Shown: piece after piece, positions 1 through 6,545 of the stretch | Position numbering within the stretch: position 1 is the first letter of the stretch | How the letters are laid out: each line of letters opens with the position of its first letter | From: a virus | DNA: 64,000 nt | Direction: 5' to 3' (one strand) | Virus record (IMG/VR): IMGVR_UViG_3300050014_000310 | Span: 1 to 64,000 of that record | Notes under the pieces: model-generated | Database searches by the model: none | The model's input: the letters and a program-made list of their open reading frames with translations, nothing else | What the model was told of the DNA's origin: nothing | Made by a program: the position numbers and the translations under genes

Positions 1-658
1 CTTCGATCTCTTTGTCTTTGGCGGCAAGATTTGTCCGAAGTTGGTAATTTTCCAGGCCTAGCAATGTACGCCCCGAATCATAGGTTTGCCGATTGACACA
101 TGTTATTTCCTTGCGTAGGCCGATGTTTTCTTCCTCTACCGCAGATACCCGGTCGGTGAGGGTGGCGATCTCCTCTTCTTTATCAGCGGCTAATCCCATC
201 CAACTGCCTTTTTCACAGTCGTGTTCGATGTTCATCTCCTCGACTGCCTGATCGACCTGTCGAGCGTTTTCAGCCAGGTCGATTTTAAGCTCCGAGATCT
301 CGGCATCCTTGGCGGCTATCTCTTGCTGTAACTGCCTGATCTGCCTGTTCTGTGTAGCTTCATGCACTATCGCATTAATGGCATTCTTTTCCCGCCGGAG
401 TAGAGCTTTGTCGAGGACGTCATTTCGCTTCTGCAGTTCGGCGTTCTCGTCGGCCAACACCCTTGCAGTCTCCATATGAGCCTCAGCAATCTCGACAAAT
501 TTTATGGCAGATCGTAGAGTTGTCCCGTTATACTGTTCTGCCGCGTCCAGCAGATCAGGCAGGGCACCCCACGCTTTCTTAAGGGTTTGTTGCGTAGGGT
601 AAAATCCTCTGTTCCACTTCTCCAGTTCCCGAAGATCCTTAATCTCCTGTGGTGTCAT
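1..658 (-). CDS. Coiled-coil hypothetical protein, C-terminus cut by window edge
   Basis: The frame is open from an ATG at 658 to the edge of the window, so about 219 residues are visible and the C-terminus is missing. The ATG overlaps the stop of the upstream gene as ATGA, typical of translational coupling here. After a short N-terminal segment the protein is rich in Glu, Gln, Leu, Ala and Lys in heptad-like runs, which predicts a long coiled coil. There is no signal peptide or membrane segment. I do not recognise the family; a structural or scaffolding role would be a guess. Confidence 0.7.
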   Translation of the reverse strand, partial: MTPQEIKDLRELEKWNRGFYPTQQTLKKAWGALPDLLDAAEQYNGTTLRSAIKFVEIAEAHMETARVLADENAELQKRNDVLDKALLRREKNAINAIVHEATQNRQIRQLQQEIAAKDAEISELKIDLAENARQVDQAVEEMNIEHDCEKGSWMGLAADKEEEIATLTDRVSAVEEENIGLRKEITCVNRQTYDSGRTLLGLENYQLRTNLAAKDKEIE

Positions 659-1080
659 CCAGCAAACTTCCTCCCGTCGTCTAGGTTGCTAAGTGAGCTG
701 ACCTGCTCCCGGAGATCCTCGATCTCCTCATCCATCTTCTCCCTCAGCCGCAACTCGGCTTCCAGAGTCTTTGCGCTATCGGCAGTTAACTGGGCATAAT
801 GCGCTTTCCAATAATTAGCGGCCTTCTCCCACATTTCTACATCGTCGGCCAGCACCCTCAACTGCTCCTGAAACGCCTGCCCCTCGTTGTGCCAGGACAA
901 AGCGGTCTCAGAGAGCATGTTAAACTGCTCATGCCCATACGTGCAGGTCACACAACCTTTGGCGAAGCTCTCTGCCGCGTCCAGCAACTGAAACATATCT
1001 CCCCGGACAACGCGAACAGGATCATATTCGGGGTGTTTTAGCAGGTTATTTCGCCAGTTTTGTATTGCTTTACTGTCCAT
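655..1080 (-). CDS. Hypothetical protein with C-terminal coiled coil
   Basis: 141 residues from an ATG at 1080, chosen because GGGAGG lies 8-9 bases upstream; an in-frame upstream ATG lacks such a site. The N-terminal third is Trp/His-containing and globular. The C-terminal half is a Glu/Leu-rich coiled coil resembling the downstream gene, so the two may be distant paralogues or partners. The stop overlaps the next start. Function unknown. Confidence 0.75.
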   Translation of the reverse strand: MDSKAIQNWRNNLLKHPEYDPVRVVRGDMFQLLDAAESFAKGCVTCTYGHEQFNMLSETALSWHNEGQAFQEQLRVLADDVEMWEKAANYWKAHYAQLTADSAKTLEAELRLREKMDEEIEDLREQVSSLSNLDDGRKFAG

Positions 1081-1118
1081 CGATTTTCGCCTCCCTGTAA
1101 TCAGCAATCACGTTTCCC

Positions 1119-1385
1119 TCAGCGTCGAAATACGTTGTTTGTGCCACTTCTGCCCATCAAATCTGACTGGTATCCCCAACTTAGTTTCGCCTCGTACAAT
1201 TTGTACAATGGCAGCAGAATAGGGCGGTACGCGTTGCCATCTTTGTCGGTGACGGTCTCGATCTCGTTGGCATCGCACACTGTTTGTGCAAAGCGGCATC
1301 TAGTGTTCTGCTTGGCTTCATCTTCCGTCTCTCCGGGAGCAATACAAGAACAACCATCCTCGTCATCTAGCTGCCATAATTTCAC
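1119..1385 (-). CDS. Small hypothetical protein, probably frameshifted near its 3' end
   Basis: 88 residues as read, from a GTG at 1385 that overlaps the preceding stop as GTGA, with AGGAGG upstream. The N-terminus is acidic (LDDEDG) and has a Cys-rich middle. Near 1150, removing one G from a GGG run makes the frame continue to a TAA at 1070 with a far more protein-like C-terminus (YFDAEGNVIADYREAKIDG). The real gene is therefore probably 1070..1385, with a one-base insertion in a homopolymer, either a sequencing error or a mutation. Function unknown. Confidence 0.55.
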   Translation of the reverse strand: MKLWQLDDEDGCSCIAPGETEDEAKQNTRCRFAQTVCDANEIETVTDKDGNAYRPILLPLYKLYEAKLSWGYQSDLMGRSGTNNVFRR

Positions 1386-1561
1386 AGGTTAGCAGCCTCC
1401 TGCCCCATTTCTCCAAGTGCAATAGAGACTTCGGTAATCATCTCCATCGCTTTCCTGACTACCGGGTCTTTCATGCTGGCGACCAGCAACCGCCCAGCAG
1501 CCCCGTCTAATGCGCTGATCATCTCGTTGATAGTCATGGTCAGATCGTCCAGGTTTCGCAT
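1382..1561 (-). CDS. Small helical hypothetical protein
   Basis: 59 residues starting at ATG 1561, with GGAGGAG 8 bases upstream. The sequence is amphipathic and Met/Ala/Leu-rich, predicting two or three helices. It ends in TGA overlapping the GTG of the next gene (GTGA). Codon use and the tight coupling support a real gene; function unknown. Confidence 0.7.
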   Translation of the reverse strand: MRNLDDLTMTINEMISALDGAAGRLLVASMKDPVVRKAMEMITEVSIALGEMGQEAANL

Positions 1562-1588
1562 AGGTTCGCTCCTCCTCAGAATGCATAA

Positions 1589-1813
1589 TTATTCATCCTC
1601 AAAAAGTTGTTGCTGCACTGCTTTCCACGGTCGTTCCCCGCAAAACGGGCACACCTGCACCTGTTTGGCCTCAGCCTTCCGGATGAGAAACGTCTTGCCG
1701 CATTTGCAGACGATGGCGTAGTATTCCTTGTTCGCCACCCGCTTCATCTCGCTGAGCTCACGGCTTAGATCGGCGTTGCGTTGGACCAGTTTCTTGGTGT
1801 TCTCGTTGGTCAT
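1589..1813 (-). CDS. Small zinc-ribbon protein
   Basis: 74 residues. The N-terminal 30 residues form a short coiled coil (VQRNADLSRELSEMKRVA). They are followed by a zinc ribbon with paired cysteines, CKCG and CPFCG, about 17 residues apart. Small zinc ribbons of this kind are common among phage accessory genes and may bind nucleic acid or protein. Precise role unknown. Confidence 0.75.
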   Translation of the reverse strand: MTNENTKKLVQRNADLSRELSEMKRVANKEYYAIVCKCGKTFLIRKAEAKQVQVCPFCGERPWKAVQQQLFEDE

Positions 1814-1823
1814 GGGTCACTCC

Positions 1824-2324
1824 CTAGCGAACGACATGGCCAAACTTTTCTAGCGCATCAGTCTGCTCTTGCCATAACGGTCCATCCTTGAACACTACCA
1901 GCGCGCTGGGGAACATGGCCGGGTCTTTCGCCCCCACGAATTTGATCCGTCCCCGGATGAAGCAGATCGCCTGAGCATGGGGAAAGATTACATTCTGCCA
2001 CGCTTTGGTATCTGGCCGGGCCGCGACCAGGCAGACAACGGTGCAACCTTTCAGGGCTTCCTCATAGGCTTTCTTGAGCCATTTCTCTGCCTGGTTGTAG
2101 GGCGGGTTGCACCAACAAACCGGAGCGTAATCTCCTTCTCTTTCTTCAAACTTTTCCTTCCAACCGGTTTCTAGGCTGCCGTTGTAGATAAAGTGTGGAC
2201 ACTTGGTATTAGTGTCATTGGCGCATACGTCGATATCAAAGTGAAACGCATTGTCAAGCGGGTTGAATAGTGTCCACGGTGTCTCCCAGTCCTGCTTATC
2301 ACTTGATAGAATTGATCTATTCAA
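1824..2324 (-). CDS. dam: Phage N6-adenine DNA methyltransferase (Dam-type, PF05869-like)
   Basis: 166 residues from a TTG at 2324 that overlaps the upstream stop (TTGA) and follows GGGGAGG; an ATG at 2369 is the alternative. The order of motifs is that of phage DNA N-6-adenine methyltransferases: DWETPWTLFNPLD near the N-terminus, FDIDVCAND, then the catalytic CNPPY (NPPY), and VVCLVAARPDTKAW. The family transfers a methyl group from SAM to adenine, probably protecting phage DNA from restriction. It is coupled to a second adenine methylase just upstream. Confidence 0.9.
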   Translation of the reverse strand: MNRSILSSDKQDWETPWTLFNPLDNAFHFDIDVCANDTNTKCPHFIYNGSLETGWKEKFEEREGDYAPVCWCNPPYNQAEKWLKKAYEEALKGCTVVCLVAARPDTKAWQNVIFPHAQAICFIRGRIKFVGAKDPAMFPSALVVFKDGPLWQEQTDALEKFGHVVR

Positions 2325-3130
2325 TCGAACAGCCTCCCCTGCCGCCTCACACATTCCGGGTTCATCCACAAAATTTCCGTCCGCTTCTTTCCTCGTTCCG
2401 CCGTGGCATCATGGGTCAACCGTGTCCAGTGTTTCAGCCTGTCATCGTAGAGCGGACAGGCGTAGCCGGAGAGGATGACCGGGCCCGGGTGAGCATCTAA
2501 GACATCGAGTAATTCAGCGTGATCGGCGTCGGTCAATTCGGCGCTGTACATTTCTCCGCTCCATCTGTCGCCTCGTATTTTCTGAACGTAGGGCGGATCG
2601 CAGTAGATAAGCACTTCAGGATTGCTGTACCGCTTAATAACTTTGACCCCTGGTTGATTTTCGATCTGGGCATGTAGCAAACGGTCAGCAACAACCGCGA
2701 TTCTCTTCGGCAATGCTCTCCAGTTCTGAGTACAATAGCGGCCTCTGGATGATATGGAGTGCGCCCAGCCTGTTTCATCGTTGAACTTTGCACCAAAGGA
2801 TTGCCAACACCTTACGAGAAATCTCCGGGCATCTTCTAGCTCATCGCCGGCGTGCGTAAAACTGGCATCGTATTCTTCGCGGCTCCAGGGAGTCATTTCA
2901 ACTGCGGCAGCTAGTTCATCTTTGCGAGTCCGGATCACTCGGAACAGGTTTGTAACATCACTATCCAAGTCGTTGATCGTCTCAAACTTCGAGGGTTGTT
3001 TGCAGAAGAACACCGCGCCGCTTCCGAAGAACGGCTCCAGGTAATGCACATGTTCGGGCATTTGGTCAATGATCCACTGAGCGAGAGTCCATTTGCTCCC
3101 CGGCCATCTAAGCACTGGCGCGATGTTCAT
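2321..3130 (-). CDS. DNA adenine methylase, D12 class
   Basis: 269 residues. It shows the D12-class order: PVLRWPGSKW for SAM binding at the N-terminus (the PxxRxxGSK motif), YLEPFFGSGAVFF, INDLDSDVTNLF, and the catalytic YCDPPY (DPPY) near residue 200. The chosen ATG at 3130 overlaps the previous stop as ATGA; an upstream in-frame ATG would add nine residues of the neighbour's tail. It modifies adenine in a sequence-specific way, likely for self-protection. Two adenine methylases side by side suggest two recognition sites. Confidence 0.92.
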   Translation of the reverse strand: MNIAPVLRWPGSKWTLAQWIIDQMPEHVHYLEPFFGSGAVFFCKQPSKFETINDLDSDVTNLFRVIRTRKDELAAAVEMTPWSREEYDASFTHAGDELEDARRFLVRCWQSFGAKFNDETGWAHSISSRGRYCTQNWRALPKRIAVVADRLLHAQIENQPGVKVIKRYSNPEVLIYCDPPYVQKIRGDRWSGEMYSAELTDADHAELLDVLDAHPGPVILSGYACPLYDDRLKHWTRLTHDATAERGKKRTEILWMNPECVRRQGRLFD

Positions 3131-3315
3131 GCCTCTGCCACCCCTTCGAATAAACATCTGTCGTCTGGGTAACGGCTACTGCTGGTCCACCCACCGCCAA
3201 TATCCCGTTGCCCTACTTTGCCGCAGTCGAGGGTCAACTTGATCGTGCTTCCTCTCAGCGGGCACAGGAAGCAGCATTCCGGCCTGCTATCGGCTATGAC
3301 CTTGTAGATTTTCAT
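3127..3315 (-). CDS. Small Cys-containing hypothetical protein
   Basis: 62 residues from ATG 3315, coupled on both sides by ATGA overlaps. It contains CCFLCP and a later DCGKVG, possible metal ligands. Its last residues (GVAEA) and the DNA encoding them repeat the end of the upstream gene almost exactly, because both 3' ends also serve as the ribosome binding site for the next gene. Function unknown. Confidence 0.65.
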   Translation of the reverse strand: MKIYKVIADSRPECCFLCPLRGSTIKLTLDCGKVGQRDIGGGWTSSSRYPDDRCLFEGVAEA

Positions 3316-3521
3316 GCCTCCGCCACCCCCTTTGTGCATACTGCACTGTCGCTCTCTGTCCCGTAGTACTCCCAAGTCCCTCGCTGCTCGATCTCGGACA
3401 CCCTCAGTCTGATCAGCCCCGGGTGCTTCTTTTCGATCTTCTCGACCGCCGTCTCCCTGCTGGCTGCGAATACGCGTCCCATGTGGCAAATGACTGTGCC
3501 TGCGATGTAGTCTTGGTTCAT
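3312..3521 (-). CDS. Small hypothetical protein
   Basis: 69 residues from ATG 3521, which overlaps the upstream stop as ATGA. A longer reading from 3542 is possible but lies inside the neighbour. It has the pattern AGTVICHMGRVFAASRETAVEKI, as in short phage proteins with a beta hairpin plus helix. It ends with the GVAEA tail shared with the next gene. Function unknown. Confidence 0.65.
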   Translation of the reverse strand: MNQDYIAGTVICHMGRVFAASRETAVEKIEKKHPGLIRLRVSEIEQRGTWEYYGTESDSAVCTKGVAEA

Positions 3522-4018
3522 ATTGCCACGCTCCATCTCCACTTTTTCTCCACGAACAAACTGGGTTGCCGATGCCTACCGTCAACGTCCCAACTACCGC
3601 CGCCGTGCAACCCCTCGTTGATCCACCCGACCGCCCGGAGTGATGCGCCTGATTCCTCCTTGAAGGTGTAGGTGATCAGCCGTTTGAACCCCATGGCCTT
3701 TGCTGCCCGCTGACAAGCTCCGTACAGCATACTGTTGGCGTTCCTGGTGCCGTCCGTGCAGGTTCGTCGGACTTCCGCTGTCAGACCGATCTCCATTGGA
3801 TTCTCTGACCAAGAAAAGAGCCACACCTGTGCTGTCAGGCCATTTTTCAGGTATTGAGAGAGCGGATTCCCGCCAATCGCCACGCCACAGAGTCTTCCAT
3901 CGTCAGCCACGCCAAGGCAGAAACGGTATCCATTGTTGATCGGTTTGTGGTGCCGATGATAGGCAACGATGAAGGCGTTGGCCTCTTTCAGCGTGACTGG
4001 AACGACGGCCAGACTCAT
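3518..4018 (-). CDS. XF1762-family phage protein
   Basis: 166 residues matching the pattern of the XF1762 family seen in many temperate phages: PVTLKEANAFIVAYHRHH near the N-terminus, a CGVAIGGNP strand, EVRRTCTDGTRNANSMLYGA, and a C-terminal LITYTFKEESGASLRAVGW. The fold is often likened to GNAT acyltransferases, but no substrate is known to me. It is coupled to both neighbours by ATGA overlaps. Confidence 0.85.
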   Translation of the reverse strand: MSLAVVPVTLKEANAFIVAYHRHHKPINNGYRFCLGVADDGRLCGVAIGGNPLSQYLKNGLTAQVWLFSWSENPMEIGLTAEVRRTCTDGTRNANSMLYGACQRAAKAMGFKRLITYTFKEESGASLRAVGWINEGLHGGGSWDVDGRHRQPSLFVEKKWRWSVAI

Positions 4019-4245
4019 ACCTCACACCCCCAAAACTGTTCAAACTCTGGTGCTGGATACCTCACGCAGTCGAGCGGCGGCGTGTAGCTCAGGCCGTGAT
4101 TCTCGCAGGTTTTGGCCGCCATTCGCTCGTTGATCGGCATGCCATAGGGGATATCGTTGATTTCGCAAAAACGTTTGATCATTGATTCGCTCGGTTCTTC
4201 ATCATATCGGTTTTTGATGAACTCTTTGTATTCATTGACTGTCAT
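4015..4245 (-). CDS. Small hypothetical protein downstream of HNH gene
   Basis: 76 residues from ATG 4245, overlapping the end of the HNH gene by 14 bases. It is helical at the N-terminus (VNEYKEFIKNRYDEEPSESM) with a later Cys pair. The overlap with a mobile HNH gene suggests the endonuclease inserted just upstream and supplied the translation context. Function unknown. Confidence 0.65.
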   Translation of the reverse strand: MTVNEYKEFIKNRYDEEPSESMIKRFCEINDIPYGMPINERMAAKTCENHGLSYTPPLDCVRYPAPEFEQFWGCEV

Positions 4246-4741
4246 AGATATACTCCTGCATATGCTTTATGCTTTTTATCTTGCCATCATATTTAGAATG
4301 GCAGGATCGGCACATTCGCTTATAATCAGCGGGATCTTCATAATTACCGGTGAGATTTGCCCAATCATATCCTTTGCTTGGATCTGTTGTTCCGCATATT
4401 TCGCATTTTTGCGGTTTGCCATAAAGCGCATATAGCCTCTTGTGCAAAGCAACATAACAAGAATTTGAACCTTTCCATGATTTTTTACGACCAATATCTC
4501 TTTTAATCTCTATTCTTGGCTTGTATTGATTGCGCCGAAATGTTTTGAGTATAACCGTTTGCGTTGTTCCCAGGGCTGCACCAACTTCTGATTGAGTCAT
4601 GCCTGATTCGTATAGCCTCTTAACGTCTTCAAAAGAAATCGGGTACATTCGCGCTTTTACAGTGCATTGCCTTGAGCAGCATTTTGCTTTCGAATTATAG
4701 CTAATAAATTGCTTACCGCATTGCTGGCAGATATGATTCAT
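4232..4741 (-). CDS. Free-standing HNH homing endonuclease
   Basis: 169 residues. Residues 1-30 hold a zinc finger (CQQCGKQF ... CCSRQC). Residues 45-75 look like a helix-turn-helix (MTQSEVGAALGTTQTVILKTF). The C-terminal part is the HNH nuclease of phage type: CEICGTTDPSKGYDWANLTG then RMCRSCHSKYD. Such genes cut intronless or insertless alleles and spread by homing. It sits between two small genes in an operon and overlaps a 39-codon frame that it may have truncated. Confidence 0.9.
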   Translation of the reverse strand: MNHICQQCGKQFISYNSKAKCCSRQCTVKARMYPISFEDVKRLYESGMTQSEVGAALGTTQTVILKTFRRNQYKPRIEIKRDIGRKKSWKGSNSCYVALHKRLYALYGKPQKCEICGTTDPSKGYDWANLTGNYEDPADYKRMCRSCHSKYDGKIKSIKHMQEYIYDSQ

Positions 4742-4832
4742 GTGGAATTACTCCCTTCTCGACGAAGAATGATCTCACCTCGGCGCAGGAGGTGAATCGG
4801 GCGCGGACGGTGGTGGTATCGTCAAGGTTCAA
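4713..4832 (-). CDS. Short frame interrupted by the HNH gene (possible gene remnant)
   Basis: A TTG-started 39-codon frame with GCGGGGTG upstream. Its start overlaps the frameshift-extended end of the PAPS-reductase-family gene, and its end runs 29 bases into the HNH gene. The first 30 residues (LDDTTTVRARFTSCAEVRSF and on) look coding. The rest is simply the HNH gene read in another frame, which suggests the 5' end of a gene truncated by HNH insertion. Low confidence. Confidence 0.35.
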   Translation of the reverse strand: MNLDDTTTVRARFTSCAEVRSFFVEKGVIPHESYLPAMR

Positions 4833-4970
4833 AGAAGAGCACCCCGCTTTCGTCTGTCATCCTCAATTGATCCTTGAACTCTTTTGGTGCTGCTTTTCCG
4901 CTGATCCACCAGTTGAACATGTCTTCACCTGATTGCCAGCAAGAGTCTGCCAATTTGCCTTTCTTTTCTA

Positions 4971-5678
4971 TCAGATGGGCATATGCTTTGTTGCAAGTCG
5001 TTTATACTGGTCGGCTACTTTCGGCCAATATGCCATGTCTTTTTTGATGGCATGGGGTGATTGCTGGGGACACATGATACAGCCCAATCGCTTGAAAGCC
5101 CGTGGCGCTTCTCCCCCGCTGGACGAAGGCCACTCAGTACGAATGTCGTAAAGGTTGCAATATGGAATGCTGTGTTTGTGGATATATTCCCAAACATCTG
5201 CCTCTGTCCAATCAAAGATCGGGTGCAGAAACCGCTTGGAATTGTCGTTATAACAGGCCTCTACCTGCTGCCTTTTGCGGCGTTTGGTGCTCTCCCATTT
5301 CCTCACGCCTGTTACAACAAAGCGGCCAGCACCACCACGCTCTTTCAGGTAAGCGCAGCAATAACGCATGATATGGGTAGGTGGAATCATTTTCTTCTCA
5401 ATCAGCCGCCACATACTGATTGTTGGCCTCTCCCTAATCGTCTCCGGGTGATTATCCCGGATGAAATGCACCAGCTCCGGCGGGTCAACGGTGGTAATGT
5501 GGTAGTGGGCATCGAACTTGACGCCAGAGCGAATAAGCAGATCGCGGACGACGGTTGAATCCTTGCTCCCGGAATTGGCGAAGTAGTAACCTTCTGGCGG
5601 CTCAAAATGGCGCAGGGCTGCGATGGAATTAGCTATTTTATCGACGTCGCCGAATAGGGTATGCTCGATCAGGCTCAT
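4971..5678 (-). CDS. Phosphoadenosine-phosphosulfate-reductase-family protein, 3' end frameshifted
   Basis: 235 residues from ATG 5678 (ATGA overlap with the upstream stop). It has the PP-loop-like motif YYFANSGSKDSTVV (SGSKDS), DAHYHITTVDPPEL, a Cys pair MRYCCAYLK and GCIMCPQQSP. Relatives belong to the adenine-nucleotide alpha-hydrolase superfamily and probably adenylate a substrate; phage copies have no proven reaction. Around 4991 one A seems missing from an A run. Restoring it continues the frame for about 50 residues (EKKGKLADSCWQSGEDMFNW) to a TGA at 4822. The intact gene would thus be 4822..5678. Confidence 0.85.
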   Translation of the reverse strand: MSLIEHTLFGDVDKIANSIAALRHFEPPEGYYFANSGSKDSTVVRDLLIRSGVKFDAHYHITTVDPPELVHFIRDNHPETIRERPTISMWRLIEKKMIPPTHIMRYCCAYLKERGGAGRFVVTGVRKWESTKRRKRQQVEACYNDNSKRFLHPIFDWTEADVWEYIHKHSIPYCNLYDIRTEWPSSSGGEAPRAFKRLGCIMCPQQSPHAIKKDMAYWPKVADQYKRLATKHMPI

Positions 5679-5839
5679 CTCTCCAACTCCCTCACCCTGG
5701 CTTCTAGCCGCTTGCACTCGGCGATCCTCTGCCGTAGCAGGTTCAAATATCTGCCGGCGCGGGCTTCAGCCATGTAGCACTTTTGCTCCCAGGTGCTCTT
5801 GTGGGGGATGTTGTTTGTGGGATCGGGGCATCGGTTCAT
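5675..5839 (-). CDS. Small Arg/Glu-rich hypothetical protein
   Basis: 54 residues from ATG 5839, which shares its A with the upstream TAA (TAATG). The C-terminal 35 residues are a basic and acidic coiled coil. It follows the duplicated methyltransferase tail, so it may be the original downstream neighbour of the methyltransferase. Function unknown. Confidence 0.65.
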   Translation of the reverse strand: MNRCPDPTNNIPHKSTWEQKCYMAEARAGRYLNLLRQRIAECKRLEARVRELER

Positions 5840-5997
5840 TACTGCACCTCGATCCATTCCGGCGCCTCATTCTGTCCGCTCACCCACACTCCCGTGCATC
5901 CCAGCACCCACTCGCCTGCAGCAGCTACTAGCAGCGATGTCAGGATCTCCTCGCCCATCGCCTGGGCACTTTTAGTAGGAACCATGTTATTTCTCAT
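5839..5997 (-). CDS. Fragment duplicating the C-terminus of the cytosine methyltransferase
   Basis: 52 residues from ATG 5997 (ATGA overlap with the HNH stop). Residues from about 10 onward (SAQAMGEEILTSLLVA, EWVLGCTGVWV, PEWIEVQ) closely match the last 45 residues of the cytosine methyltransferase at 6545..9781. It is therefore a displaced methyltransferase tail separated from the intact enzyme by the HNH gene. The two copies differ at roughly a third of positions, so the event is not recent. It may be non-functional, or may persist as part of the HNH cassette. Confidence 0.7.
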   Translation of the reverse strand: MRNNMVPTKSAQAMGEEILTSLLVAAAGEWVLGCTGVWVSGQNEAPEWIEVQ

Positions 5998-6545
5998 TGA
6001 GCAACACTCTCCAATTCCGGCTGTTTCTTGAGCCGATCCAGCCGGGCGTGTTCTCTGCCGTGATGTTTTCTGCACAACCTGACTAGGTTCGATGGTTCAT
6101 TGTTGAAGGGGTCCTCATCTTTGTGATGCACGTCTACCCCGTTATGGTCACACTGAGCGCATGGCCCCGGTGGAAGCAGATGCCTTGCCCTCCACCTGGA
6201 TTCAGCAGCCGTTATGGACTCTTTCCAGTTGGAGTTCTCCGGGCCGAATTTTGCTATTGCTTTATGCGTCTCAGAACGTTTCTGCTTTGTCGCTTCGCTC
6301 TGTTTGATGCCCGTTAACGATTGAGCAATTTTAGCCCGGTTCTCCGGTGTCCTTGTTCGTCCGGAATTGATCTGTGACTTGATTTTGGCGAAGATTTCTG
6401 GTCGCTTTTTAACTTTTAACCGGGACGCTCGATGCTTGATGGCATTGTGGGTACGCTCAGGTAAGAAACCTTCATTCCAGCCAAGATTCGGGTAGACTTC
6501 ACGAATCCAAGTATCTTCTTGGGGTGTCCATGGTTTGCTTGACAT
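5994..6545 (-). CDS. HNH endonuclease with N-terminal SANT-like and NUMOD3-like DNA-binding segments
   Basis: 183 residues, starting at an ATG that shares one base with the methyltransferase stop (TGATG). Residues 1-45 resemble a Myb/SANT-like module (KPWTPQEDTWIREVYPNLGW). Residues 55-100 are NUMOD3-like (PENRAKIAQSLTGIKQSEAT). The C-terminus is HNH: CAQCDHNGVDVHHKDEDP then NLVRLCRKHHGREH. It lies exactly between the methyltransferase and a second copy of the methyltransferase tail, so it probably arrived by homing at that 3' end. Confidence 0.9.
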   Translation of the reverse strand: MSSKPWTPQEDTWIREVYPNLGWNEGFLPERTHNAIKHRASRLKVKKRPEIFAKIKSQINSGRTRTPENRAKIAQSLTGIKQSEATKQKRSETHKAIAKFGPENSNWKESITAAESRWRARHLLPPGPCAQCDHNGVDVHHKDEDPFNNEPSNLVRLCRKHHGREHARLDRLKKQPELESVAQ

